Of a stretch of DNA of 55,236 bases, positions 16,247-24,219 are shown piece by piece. The notes under the pieces are model-generated. The model was not told the DNA's origin and made no database searches. It saw only the letters and a list, made by a program, of their open reading frames with translations. The DNA lies in NCBI GenBank assembly GCA_029239785.1, contig JARBUG010000012.1:1-55236 (forward strand). The letters run 5' to 3'. Made by a program: the position numbers and the translations under genes. Numbering within the stretch: position 1 is the first letter of the stretch; every line of letters starts with the position of its first letter. This stretch comes from Symbiobacteriaceae bacterium. Its GTDB lineage: Bacteria; Bacillota; Sulfobacillia; Symbiobacteriales; Symbiobacteriaceae.

Positions 16247-16546
16247 CCACCGCACCGAGGATGACAACGATCTTCCCTCCAACCACCTTTGCACGGTGGG
16301 CACCTGAAAAAGCGTGCAGGGATGGACTGAGCGGTCAAAGGATGCGGGTTCCAGGGCACAAACTGCCGTTCACGCCATCTATGCACGGGTTTTCGGGCGG
16401 TGCGCGTGCAAACCTGGACCGAACCGGGGCCGTGGCTTGGCGGCGCGGGCAGGGCCAGGGGCAACGGCCGGGACGATCGGGGTGCCCCCCCACCGGGGTG
16501 GTCACCCACGCAACAGAAAACATTTATCATCATGAAAAAGAATATA

Positions 16547-16605
16547 TTGACAAGATGTAGGTGGCTCGTTTAACCTAATCTCAATCGTTGATGATATCTA
16601 ACGAT
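16547..16605 (+). promoter_or_regulatory. Candidate sigma-A promoter and dyad operator
   Basis: TTGACA at 16547-16552 is followed after 18 nt by TAACCT (16571-16576), a usable -35/-10 pair in a locally A/T-rich patch. Just downstream, ATCGTT (16584-16589) and AACGAT (16600-16605) form a dyad with a 10-bp spacer between the promoter and the gene at 16625, where a repressor would sit. Confidence 0.5.
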
Positions 16606-16624
16606 ATGAGAGGGGTTGAACGTT

Positions 16625-17368
16625 ATGAAACCTGCCCGTCCCGACGGCACCGAGCCGCAACAGCCCGCCAAGACTCGGATTCCCGAGAACATGACCAAGG
16701 CCCATAACGAAGCGGTCGCCAAGATGGAAGCCCTGATGGAGCAAGTCAAGCTGACTGGCCGGCCCGTCATCAAGGACCTGAGCCAGGGCATCATGAACAC
16801 CAAGGGCGTGAAGGAGATCCTCAAGGGCAACGCCAGGCCTTCGTACATCACCATCGAGGGTCCGGCCTTCGGTCGCATCAACAAGCTCGGCGACCGACGC
16901 CTGGCCAAGACGGTCGAAATGCTCGGGCGCAAAGTGAAGTGGGTGTACAAGGTCCGGGCGATGATTCAGAAGGGAACCCAGACCGTCTTCGTGTGGGAAG
17001 CTGAGGAGAACGATCCGCAGGGCATCGACGTCAAGCGGTCGGGCAACTACGCTACCATCAATCTGGACGAACTGATGATCTCGGAGCAGATGCAGGTGCA
17101 GTCCGGTCATTATGAGAAGTACAAGCTGGAGTTCTCCGAGCCCGATGACCTGGTCTACCCCGCCCTCAAGTTTGATATGAGCCAAAAGGTTGAGTCCGGG
17201 CTCACGTCCGAGGAGAAGCTGCGCCGGGCCGAGGTCGCCGGCCTGGTCCCGCCCAAGGCCGAGCGGACGCGGGCGAAGAAGAGCGCCGGCACCCAGCCGA
17301 CGCCTGGCACCGAGGCGAAGGTCCAGGCCCCCGAAGCCCAGGGCGCCACTGCCGAGGAGACCGAGTAG
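16625..17368 (+). CDS. Hypothetical hydrophilic protein
   Basis: A 247-residue protein that I cannot assign to a family. It is rich in Lys, Glu and Arg, with no signal peptide or membrane segment. The N-terminal 20 residues are Pro-rich; residues 20-190 look folded, mixing helices (NEAVAKMEALMEQV) and strands (WVYKVRAMIQKGTQTVFVW). The last 40 residues are Ala/Pro/Glu/Thr-rich and probably disordered. Basic patches such as TRAKKS would allow nucleic-acid binding, but that is a guess. GAGAGGGG lies about 9 nt before ATG 16625; TTG 16616 is an in-frame alternative. It has its own promoter-like region, dyad and strong terminator, so it is transcribed alone. Confidence 0.8.
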   Translation: MKPARPDGTEPQQPAKTRIPENMTKAHNEAVAKMEALMEQVKLTGRPVIKDLSQGIMNTKGVKEILKGNARPSYITIEGPAFGRINKLGDRRLAKTVEMLGRKVKWVYKVRAMIQKGTQTVFVWEAEENDPQGIDVKRSGNYATINLDELMISEQMQVQSGHYEKYKLEFSEPDDLVYPALKFDMSQKVESGLTSEEKLRRAEVAGLVPPKAERTRAKKSAGTQPTPGTEAKVQAPEAQGATAEETE

Positions 17369-17376
17369 CCAAACGA

Positions 17377-17406
17377 GCCCACCTCCAGACCGGAGGTGGG
17401 CATTTT
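17377..17406 (+). terminator. Rho-independent terminator
   Basis: GCCCACCTCC (17377-17386) and GGAGGTGGGC (17392-17401) form a perfect 10-bp stem with a 5-nt loop, followed by ATTTTC, 8 bp past the preceding stop codon. Confidence 0.9.
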
Positions 17407-17488
17407 CGTGCGCAACAGGAAAGGGGGAGGCAGGCGGGGAATCAACTCAGGTCATTCCACACAGACACGAAAGGATCTCCACACCACG

Positions 17489-18742
17489 ATGCACACCCAA
17501 CCGAACAGCATCTCCTACAAGCCGACCATTCTCGCCTGCTACATCGGGAACTTCGTCCAGGCCATTCTGATCAACCTCACCCCCATTCTCTTCATCCCCC
17601 TGCGCGAGCAGTACGGTTTCTCGTACGAACAGCTCGGACTCCTCATTTTGATCAACTTTACCACGCAAGTGCTGGTCGACCTCGCCTTCAGCGGGCTGGT
17701 GGATAAGTACGGCTTTCGGCGCTTTATTGTGGCGGCCCACGGGTTTGCAGCCGCCGGTCTGCTCCTGTTTGCCGTGGCGCCCCTCCTTTTCCCCGCCACG
17801 CCGTACTTTGGTTTTGCGTTGGCCACCGTTGTTTTCTCGTGCGGCGGGGGCCTGCTGGAACTGCTCCTCAGCCCGATCGTCAACGCAATTCCTACCGACG
17901 AAAAGGCGACGGCGATGGCCGTTCTGCACTCGTTTTACGCCTGGGGCCAGGTGGCGGTGGTGCTGCTCACCACGCTGTTGCTCTTCCTCTTGGGGCGCAC
18001 CGAGTGGCCGTGGATTCTGGTTGCCTGGACGCTCATGCCGCTGGTCAATCTGGTCCTGTTCAGCTTCGTGCCGCTCGCACCGCCGATTCCCGAGGATCAG
18101 CGCATGGGCCTGGGCGCCCTGGTGCGCACCCGCTACTTTGTCGTGGCCGTGCTAGCGATTCTCTTTGGCGGTGCGGCTGAAGTGACCATGGCCCAGTGGA
18201 CGTCGGCCTTTGCCGAGCGGGCCCTCAACCTGCCGAAGGTGGTGGGCGACGTGGCCGGCGTTGCCCTGTTTGCAGCCATGCTTGGCTTCGGGCGGGTGCT
18301 GTACAGCATCTTTGGCCAGCGAGTGAGCGTGAATCGGGTGATGATGGGCGGCGCCATCATGGCAGCGTGCTGCTTTGTGGTGGCGGCGCTTTCACCCGTG
18401 AACCTGATCGCCTTGCTGGCCTGTGTGCTGTGCGGGCTGGCTACGAGCCTGCTCTGGCCGGGCGCCCTGGTGCTGGCGGCGGAGCGGTTTCCGCTGGCGG
18501 GCGCAGGCATGTTTGCCATCATGGCGGCCGGGGGCGATGTAGGCGCCGCCGCAGGCCCCTGGCTGGTCGGGGTGGTGACCGATCACGTGCCGGGCCTGCC
18601 AGTCGTGGGCGGCTTGGTTAGCGCGACCGGGCTGCAGAGCGAACAGTTCGGGCTGCGGGCCGGGTTGCTGGTGGGCACCATCTTCCCGTTGGTGGCCTAT
18701 GCCTGCCTCCGCTGGATGCGTGGTCATCGCACGGCAGACTGA
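17489..18742 (+). CDS. Major facilitator superfamily transporter
   Basis: A 417-residue protein with twelve hydrophobic segments. The loop between segments 2 and 3 holds the MFS motif A-like DLAFSGLVDKYGFRRF. It opens with YKPTILACYIGNFVQAILINL, resembling the FucP/sugar-porter-like and YfkF-like MFS groups rather than drug exporters, but the substrate is unknown. I take ATG 17489 as the start: the frame is open from 17396, but that extension is Gly/Arg-rich and crosses the upstream terminator, and AAAGGA lies about 12 nt before 17489. It has its own transcription unit, with the chemoreceptor gene 135 bp downstream. Confidence 0.9.
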   Translation: MHTQPNSISYKPTILACYIGNFVQAILINLTPILFIPLREQYGFSYEQLGLLILINFTTQVLVDLAFSGLVDKYGFRRFIVAAHGFAAAGLLLFAVAPLLFPATPYFGFALATVVFSCGGGLLELLLSPIVNAIPTDEKATAMAVLHSFYAWGQVAVVLLTTLLLFLLGRTEWPWILVAWTLMPLVNLVLFSFVPLAPPIPEDQRMGLGALVRTRYFVVAVLAILFGGAAEVTMAQWTSAFAERALNLPKVVGDVAGVALFAAMLGFGRVLYSIFGQRVSVNRVMMGGAIMAACCFVVAALSPVNLIALLACVLCGLATSLLWPGALVLAAERFPLAGAGMFAIMAAGGDVGAAAGPWLVGVVTDHVPGLPVVGGLVSATGLQSEQFGLRAGLLVGTIFPLVAYACLRWMRGHRTAD

Positions 18743-18826
18743 CGGTTGCAGAAACAGGACGCAAAATTGAAATGCATGAATATGGTCTCGCCGGTCAAAT
18801 ATCCCATACCGTCTGTTGACTGACAT

Positions 18827-18868
18827 GCCTGAAAGGCGTAGCCTCAAAGCAATACGAGGTTTTCAGGC
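18827..18868 (+). promoter_or_regulatory. Structured leader upstream of the chemoreceptor gene
   Basis: GCCTGAAA (18827-18834) and TTTCAGGC (18861-18868) form an 8-bp outer stem; CCTC (18842-18845) and GAGG (18856-18859) pair inside. The structure ends 9 nt before the ATG and covers the region needed for ribosome binding. It does not match the c-di-GMP riboswitch consensus that I know, so I leave it as an unassigned leader. Confidence 0.45.
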
Positions 18869-18877
18869 GGTGTTCTC

Positions 18878-20728
18878 ATGCGCATTACGGTTGGCACCAA
18901 ACTGATGGCGGGGTTCTCGGCGCTCCTCATTTTGATGGGCGGTATCGCGGCGACGGCATCCTGGGCGGTCATTCAGCTAAACCAAGCGGCACAAGAGCAG
19001 GCAGATCACGCTGAGCAGGCCAGAGCCCTCGGTGACCTGGCGGTGCAGATCAGCGGCCTGCAGGACTATGCTACCGACTACATGGCCACGGCCAATGGCG
19101 AGCGGCCCCGGGAGTTCGCGGCCGCCAAGGAGAAGGCCCTGGCCCAGCTCCAGGCCATGGGGGGCCAGGCCACCGTCGTGAACGCAGCGCTCTGGGACAT
19201 CATTCGGGCCCATACGAACATATTGGCCACGGCGGCCGCCGACATTCTGGCCGAGCCCAATCCGATCGGCAACCCCAAAAACCACAGCCTGATGTACGCC
19301 CTCGATAACGCCGCCGACGCCGTTCAGGCCGACCTTCAGGCGGCAACGAACCTGATGAATGCAGCCTCCATGGCGGCCCGGAAGCATACGGCAACTGTCC
19401 GGATGCAAGGGCTGGGGCTGACCGGCGCCCTGGCGCTGGCATCGCTGGCCTGCGGGTTGATTATCGCCGTGGCGCTGACGCGGCACATCGTTCGCCGGGT
19501 CAAGGGGGTCACGGCCCTCGCCGGGCGCCTGGCGGATGGCGACCTGACGGGTGATGCGCTTCCGGACCGGTCGCGAGATGAGATTACGGAGATGACACGC
19601 GCCATCAACCGGATGGTGGCGAATCTCCGGCAGATTGTCTCCAACATCGCCGCATCGGCGGAGTCGGCCCGGACCGCGTCGGAGAGCCTGCATGCGGCAT
19701 CAAGTCAGTCAGCAGAGGCGGCACTGGGCACCGCACAGGCGATTGAACGGGTGGCAGCGGGCACCACCGAGCAGGCGGATGCGGCCACGCATATGACCGG
19801 CACGGTGCGAGAGCTGCAGGAGCTGATCCGGCAGGTGGCCAGGGGATCGCAGGACACCGCCGCCGATGTGGAACGGGCGGCGCAGCAACTGGGCGATATG
19901 AACCAGACCATCTCGCAGGTAACCACCTACACCGGCAGCGTTGCCGCGGGCGCCACCACCGCCACCGCCGCTGCCGCCCGCGGCCACGAACTGGTGGGCA
20001 GAACGCTGGCCGGCATGGAGCGCATTACGCAGGCCGTGACCGAGGCCACGGAGCGCATTCACCAGCTCGCCGCGTTGTCCAATCAGATCGGACAGATCAC
20101 GGTCATCATCTCCGGCATATCGGATCAGACGGATATGCTGGCCCTGAATGCCGCCATTGAGGCGGCCCGGGCCGGGGAGCATGGCCGGGGCTTTGCCGTG
20201 GTCGCCGAGGAGGTGCGCAAGCTGGCTGAGCGCTCCGCCGCATCGGCCCGGCAGATCGAGGCGCTGATTGACGCGACTCAGCAGAGCACAGCCAAGGCTG
20301 TGGCCGCCATGGATACGGGCAGCCGTGAGGTGGCCGCGGGCAGCGAGTCGGCGGCAGCCGCAGGCGTTGGGCTGGTGCAGATCCGTGATGTGGTGGAGCG
20401 GGTGAGCAGCGACCTGCAGGGGATCGCACGGGCCACACAGGAACTGCAGGCCAAGGCAGTCCAGGTGGCGCAGGTCTTCGATGCGGTTTCGGCTGTGTCG
20501 GAGGAGAACACGGCCGGCATGGAGGAGATGGCCGCCGGGACCGATCAGGTGACGCAGTTGGTAGAGAAAGTGGCCACGGTGGCCCAGGAGAACGCTGCCG
20601 CTGCCGAAGAGGTGTCGGCCTCCAGCGAGGAGCTGACGGCTACCGCCGAATCGGTTTCCAGTTCGGCCCGGGTGCTGGCTGAGGTGGCGGGGACGCTGCG
20701 GGGAGAGGTGGCACGGTTCCGGCTGTAG
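18878..20728 (+). CDS. Methyl-accepting chemotaxis protein
   Basis: A 616-residue transmembrane chemoreceptor. A first membrane helix (about residues 9-32) is followed by a 140-residue extracellular helical sensor of the four-helix-bundle type, a second helix (about 173-197) and a HAMP domain ([20 protein letters not shown]). A long coiled-coil signalling domain follows. Its hairpin tip reads [20 protein letters not shown] and [20 protein letters not shown], the conserved CheA/CheW-binding region. Ala/Glu/Gln-rich helices on either side contain candidate methylation sites. It should sense an extracellular small molecule and control CheA kinase. No chemotaxis gene is adjacent. A 18-bp perfect terminator follows. 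Confidence 0.96.
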   Translation: MRITVGTKLMAGFSALLILMGGIAATASWAVIQLNQAAQEQADHAEQARALGDLAVQISGLQDYATDYMATANGERPREFAAAKEKALAQLQAMGGQATVVNAALWDIIRAHTNILATAAADILAEPNPIGNPKNHSLMYALDNAADAVQADLQAATNLMNAASMAARKHTATVRMQGLGLTGALALASLACGLIIAVALTRHIVRRVKGVTALAGRLADGDLTGDALPDRSRDEITEMTRAINRMVANLRQIVSNIAASAESARTASESLHAASSQSAEAALGTAQAIERVAAGTTEQADAATHMTGTVRELQELIRQVARGSQDTAADVERAAQQLGDMNQTISQVTTYTGSVAAGATTATAAAARGHELVGRTLAGMERITQAVTEATERIHQLAALSNQIGQITVIISGISDQTDMLALNAAIEAARAGEHGRGFAVVAEEVRKLAERSAASARQIEALIDATQQSTAKAVAAMDTGSREVAAGSESAAAAGVGLVQIRDVVERVSSDLQGIARATQELQAKAVQVAQVFDAVSAVSEENTAGMEEMAAGTDQVTQLVEKVATVAQENAAAAEEVSASSEELTATAESVSSSARVLAEVAGTLRGEVARFRL

Positions 20729-20746
20729 GATAGGAATGGCAGATCA

Positions 20747-20790
20747 TGAAAACGGCGGACCTCCATAGCAACGGAGGTCCGCCGTTTTCA
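20747..20790. terminator. Bidirectional terminator with perfect 18-bp stem
   Basis: TGAAAACGGCGGACCTCC (20747-20764) and its exact complement (20773-20790) flank an 8-nt loop, with A-rich and T-rich ends. It serves the convergent chemoreceptor and the next minus-strand gene, whose stop codon lies in the stem. Confidence 0.92.
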
Positions 20791-21321
20791 TCGAGCCCGT
20801 CTCAGGTCACGCAGTGCCTGTCCCAACGCCGCATTCTTGTACCGGAACCAGCGGATTTCGTGAGATATGATGCCGGTTCCGGTCGCCCAGTATCCGTAGA
20901 AGATGCCGGCATCGGCCTCCTCCAAGCTTCGGACGAGGAGCGCATAGTACTCTCCGCCGGTCATACGGAAGCTGATTGCATGGACCGGGTCGGGCACAGG
21001 CTCCTGTCCTTGTCCGAGGAGGTAGTAGGAGCGGTTTGGGCCGGCAACTGCCCTGGTGACCTGCTCCAGGGCCGAGCCGGAGAGTCTGCATGTGTAGGCG
21101 TGTTCAGCTGGCGGGATCTCGGCGCAGTCCTCCGGATGGTAGCCGGTCTGCCAGAGTGTCTGATGCCGCCGGTTGGTGGCCAGGCGGATCTCGGCCACGG
21201 TGCCTTTGGCCAGGCCTTTGGCCGGATGGATGCCCAAGAACCAGATTGCCAGCACCACCAGTGCCCCGAGTGCGGTCACGGTCGCTGTGCGCCAGTGCCG
21301 TCTGTGGGAATTATGTGTCAT
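20788..21321 (-). CDS. Hypothetical protein with one N-terminal membrane helix
   Basis: A 177-residue protein I cannot assign. Residues 12-31 (ATVTALGALVVLAIWFLGIH) form a single membrane anchor after a basic start (HRRHWRT), so the rest probably lies outside the cell. The outer part is a mixed alpha/beta domain with two Cys (DCAEIP, YTCRL) that could form a disulphide, followed by aromatic-rich strands (SYYLLGQ, YYALLV, GIFYGYW). The start is ATG 21321, with GGAGGG 8 nt upstream; the preceding in-frame ATG lies too close to it. The gene ends within the shared terminator. Confidence 0.75.
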   Translation of the reverse strand: MTHNSHRRHWRTATVTALGALVVLAIWFLGIHPAKGLAKGTVAEIRLATNRRHQTLWQTGYHPEDCAEIPPAEHAYTCRLSGSALEQVTRAVAGPNRSYYLLGQGQEPVPDPVHAISFRMTGGEYYALLVRSLEEADAGIFYGYWATGTGIISHEIRWFRYKNAALGQALRDLRRAR

Positions 21322-21444
21322 GTTCATCCCTCCGTTCAGGTGGTTGGACGTTTTGCGCGCCCCGGCAGTTGCTTCGCAAGACTTGTGGGTGATTTGCCGA
21401 AGTGGTGGACCATGCATGCCTGTCAAGGAGGCCTGACGAATCCG

Positions 21445-21801
21445 ATGCAGCACGAGATGGGGCTCTATCGGAAGCCTTTTGAGTCGATGCGGTCAGGGCG
21501 CAAGCGGTTTGAAATCCGCCTGTGTGATGAGAAACGTCAGCGTATTGCCCTTGGGGATACCATTCGGTTCGCGCTCCAGCCCGAGGGGACTGAGAGTCTT
21601 GCCGTGGTCGTACTCGGGCTGCGCAGGTACGAAAGCTTTGAGCAGTTGTATCAGGAGATTCCGCTGCGAGACATCGATTGCGAGGGCTGGACGATGTCGG
21701 AGCTGCTGTCCAGCACGTACCGGATCTATACCAGGGAGCAGGAGTTACATCACGGGGCGCTGGCGATTGAGATTCGGGTGATGTCCCAGGGGATGGGATA
21801 G
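21445..21801 (+). CDS. ASCH-domain protein
   Basis: A 118-residue ASC-1-homology (ASCH) protein of the YqfB/PUA-like beta-barrel group. The signature runs MGLYRKPFESMRSGRKRFEI, then RLCDEKRQRIALGDTIRF, the conserved basic and acidic residues that line the RNA/nucleoside-binding groove. A helix rich in aromatic residues follows (RYESFEQLYQEIPL), and it ends with a strand (ALAIEIRVM). Some members deaminate or hydrolyse modified nucleosides such as N4-acetylcytidine; others bind RNA. ATG 21445 is chosen because relatives begin with a short MxHEM stretch; AAGGAGG lies 13 nt upstream, slightly far. Confidence 0.88.
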   Translation: MQHEMGLYRKPFESMRSGRKRFEIRLCDEKRQRIALGDTIRFALQPEGTESLAVVVLGLRRYESFEQLYQEIPLRDIDCEGWTMSELLSSTYRIYTREQELHHGALAIEIRVMSQGMG

Positions 21802-21823
21802 GTTGTCGTGCGACTGCCCTGGC

Positions 21824-21968
21824 ATCGGTCCATACTAGTCCAGCCGATGCAGCGCACCTGTACAAGAATGGACCGATAGAGGCCGCAAACGCACGAAGTG
21901 CCCTTCCCGGGCGGCGTCCCCAGGTCCCAGGGGGCTACTTCTACGTTTGCGGTCTTCATCGGTCCATT
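21824..21968. repeat. Long imperfect inverted repeat with a third copy of one arm
   Basis: AATGGACCGAT plus CCGCAAACG (21867-21891) are repeated inverted as CGTTTGCGG plus ATCGGTCCATT (21944-21968), giving a 25-bp stem with one internal mismatch zone. A further ATCGGTCCAT lies at 21824-21833, so the left arm at 21868-21877 can pair with either neighbour. GCATCGG/CCGATGC (21823-21850) makes yet another small hairpin. No ORF lies inside. Confidence 0.75.
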
Positions 21969-22005
21969 TTGCACTGCGCACCCCGAAATCGATGGACAAA
22001 AGCAG

Positions 22006-22189
22006 GGCTCTTCAACAAGTTTCGTGCACGATGCGCCCGCCCCTGTAGGCTTCACTTGGCTCCGGACCCCGTTGCCCTCGGCCCATCCGCACATGGGTTA
22101 TCAAGGGGCCGGCGTGCAAATGCGGGCGGAGCCAACAGGGGCGGGCGCCGGCAAGGCCGCATAAGCTGCACGGAACTTGTCGAAGAGCC
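22006..22189. mobile_element. MITE-like element with 23-bp terminal inverted repeats
   Basis: A 184-bp unit bounded by GGCTCTTCAACAAGTTTCGT plus GCA (22006-22028) and its near-exact inverted copy (22167-22189), with two mismatches in 23 bp. A second nested pair, GCGCCCGCCCCTGT and ACAGGGGCGGGCGC, lies inside, so most of the element could fold on itself. It has no coding capacity. A related, longer copy lies at 54839-55113. These are the features of a non-autonomous mobile or REP-like repeat. The right end lies 122 bp before the start of the next gene. Confidence 0.75.
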
Positions 22190-22311
22190 AAAAACAGACC
22201 GTAGCGGCTGGCCCAGCTTGGGCTGGGGTGCTGCGCACCTCGGGCGCCCGACCGGATGTCAGCTTCCCGGGCGCCCCGGCATACCCATACTCCACCAGGG
22301 AGGTGGGGCGC

Positions 22312-23441
22312 ATGCTTATCCCCGTCCCGCTGCCGCCGGGCAGCCCGAGGCCCATCAAACACGAAGAGAGCCCCGAGAACCTGGAATACCCCCTGTCGCA
22401 CCTGAACGGCTGGCTCACGCCCAGCACCCGGTTCTTCCGCCGGAACCACTTCGCCTACCCGGCCGTCAACCCCGCTGCCTGGCGCCTGACGGTGGGCGGT
22501 GAAGTCAGCACACAACTCGCCTTCACCCTGCCCCAACTCCAGGCCCTGCCCCAAGCCAGCACCTGGGCGACGCTGGTCTGCTCGGGGAACAAGCGGAGCC
22601 ATATGGAGCCGCCACCCGAGGGGACGCCCTGGCGCAGCGGCGCCATAGGGAACGCCGAATGGGGCGGGGTGCTGCTGCGCGACCTGCTCCGGCTCGCCGG
22701 GCCCGGGCCGGCGGCGCAGGAAGTCCTGTTCGTGGGCGCCGACCAGGGCATCTTCAAGGAGACTGGGGAGGAGGTGCCCTACGCCCGCAGTCTGCCGCTG
22801 GCGATGGCGCTGGGCCCGGGCCCGGCGCTGGCGATACGGCGCCCGGGGGCCCCGGGGCGGGCGCCCTCCTGGCCCTTACCATGAATGGCCAGCCGCTGCC
22901 ACGTGAGCACGGCGGCCCTCTCCGCCTGATCGTGCCCCACTGGTATGGCATGGCCTCGGTCAAATGGGTGACCCGCATTGAACTGCTCTCCCGGCCCTTC
23001 CGCGGTCCGTTCCAGGCCAAGGAGTACGTCTACCTGCCCGCCCCGGGCGCCTACGACCGGGCCACGCCCGTTACGCTCCAGAAAGTGGACTCGGTCATCA
23101 CCCACCCGGCGCCCGACCAGCGCTTCAAGCCGGGGCGGGTGGCAGTGCGCGGCGTCGCCTGGGGCGGCGGCAGTCCGCTCGCCAGGGTCGAGGTCAGCCT
23201 GGACCGGGGCGCCACCTGGACAGAGGCAGAGTTGGCCGGCCCGAAGGCCCACGCCGCCTGGCGCCTCTGGCAGTACCGCACGCCGTCGCTTCCCCCCGGG
23301 CGCCACGAGGTCATGGTCCGGGCGACCAACGCAGATGGCGAGGTGCAGCCCGCCACCGCCCCCTGGAATGCCAAGGGATATGGCAACAACGCCATCCCGC
23401 GGGTCCAGTTCCTCGTCGCCCTGATGGCCCACCGAGGGTAA
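22312..23441 (+). pseudogene. Sulfite-oxidase-like molybdopterin oxidoreductase, frameshifted
   Basis: The two frames together encode a sulfite oxidase family enzyme of about 375 residues. The first part (from ATG 22312, AGGGAGGTGG upstream) has the Moco fold: NHFAYPAVNPAAWRLTVGG, the cofactor Cys in LVCSGNKRSHM, and GNAEWGGVLLRDLL. It runs to YARSLPLAMALGPG. Near 22820-22875 the frame breaks. The continuation in another frame is ALTMNGQPLPREHGGPLRLI, VPHWYGMASVKWVTRI and then the C-terminal Ig-like dimerisation domain (VEVSLDRGATWTEAEL). The break lies in a very G/C-rich tract that also holds a few extra codons, so either a sequencing error or a true frameshift is possible. No signal peptide is evident. 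Confidence 0.8.
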
Positions 23442-23449
23442 TGCGCGTA

Positions 23450-23495
23450 ACGACCCCAGCCAGGCCGGCAAAGCCTGAGCTGGGGTCGCTTTCTA
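23450..23495. terminator. Terminator between convergent genes
   Basis: CGACCCCAGC (23451-23460) pairs with GCTGGGGTCG (23479-23488), and AGGC/GCCT pair inside; CTTTCTATTC follows on the plus strand. It lies between the stop codons of the oxidoreductase and peptidase genes. Confidence 0.85.
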
Positions 23496-23496
23496 T

Positions 23497-24138
23497 TCAC
23501 CCGGCGCCAATGAGAGCGCCGGGATCGACCGGCTCCCCATCCTGCCGCACCTCGAAATGCAGATGCGGCCCCGTCACGGCGCCCGTGGACCCGACCTTCC
23601 CGATCCGCGCCCCCCGCTCGACCCAATCCCCTTCCCGCACCAGCACCGCAGACAGGTGCGCATACACGCTGGACAGCTTACCCCCGTGGTCGATCACCAC
23701 AATCTGCCCGTAGGCGGGCAGCGCTTCTACGATGATCACCCTGCCGTCCAGGGTCGCGGCCACAGGTGCCCCCTCATTCGCCCCGATATCGACCCCCGTA
23801 TGGAGCTTGGGCACATTCAGGATGGGATGTACCCGGGAGCCGAAGGCAGAGGTGGGCTCCAGCCACCCGGGCACCGGCCAGGCGGCCTGCCCGGCCTGGT
23901 CGGCCTGCCCCGCCGCCCCGGCCTGCCGCTCCCGAATCAGCCGCCCAATCTCCTGCACCTCCCGGTCCAACTCGGCCACACTCTCCGCCGTATCCGCCGT
24001 CGGTCCCACCCCCAGGTGGCCCGCAACCCAGGCCTGGAACCGCCCCGCCGCCGGGTAGCCCCAGGCCACAAGCCCCGTCAGCACAAGCAACGCCGCTATC
24101 GTAATGGTTGTCATTTTACGCTGTCGTTTTGTCGCCAC
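23497..24138 (-). CDS. M23-family metallopeptidase, membrane-anchored
   Basis: A 213-residue protein with an N-terminal membrane anchor (about residues 9-27), a short helical/Ala-Gln-Gly linker and a C-terminal LytM/M23 domain. Zinc and catalytic residues are visible: His113 and Asp117 in KLHTGVDIG, and HLHFEV near residue 195. M23 enzymes cut peptidoglycan cross-bridges or stem peptides outside the cell; anchored forms occur in sporulation (SpoIIQ-like) and cell division. I place the start at GTG 24138, with GGAGGG 7 nt upstream, rather than at the two ATGs before it. It follows the response regulator and kinase genes on the same strand (81-bp gap), so it may belong to that operon. Confidence 0.9.
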   Translation of the reverse strand: MATKRQRKMTTITIAALLVLTGLVAWGYPAAGRFQAWVAGHLGVGPTADTAESVAELDREVQEIGRLIRERQAGAAGQADQAGQAAWPVPGWLEPTSAFGSRVHPILNVPKLHTGVDIGANEGAPVAATLDGRVIIVEALPAYGQIVVIDHGGKLSSVYAHLSAVLVREGDWVERGARIGKVGSTGAVTGPHLHFEVRQDGEPVDPGALIGAG

Positions 24139-24219
24139 GATGGTTCCCTCCATGAACTTCATGGCACCATCGTAACCCCCCGACCTTAACGGCAACGCCC
24201 GATGAACCTTAAGAACTTC

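Noticed and set aside
18790..18877. c-di-GMP (GEMM) riboswitch ahead of the chemoreceptor
   Set aside because: The conserved GGACGCAAAGC-type loop and its receptor are absent; only a simple two-tier hairpin can be supported.
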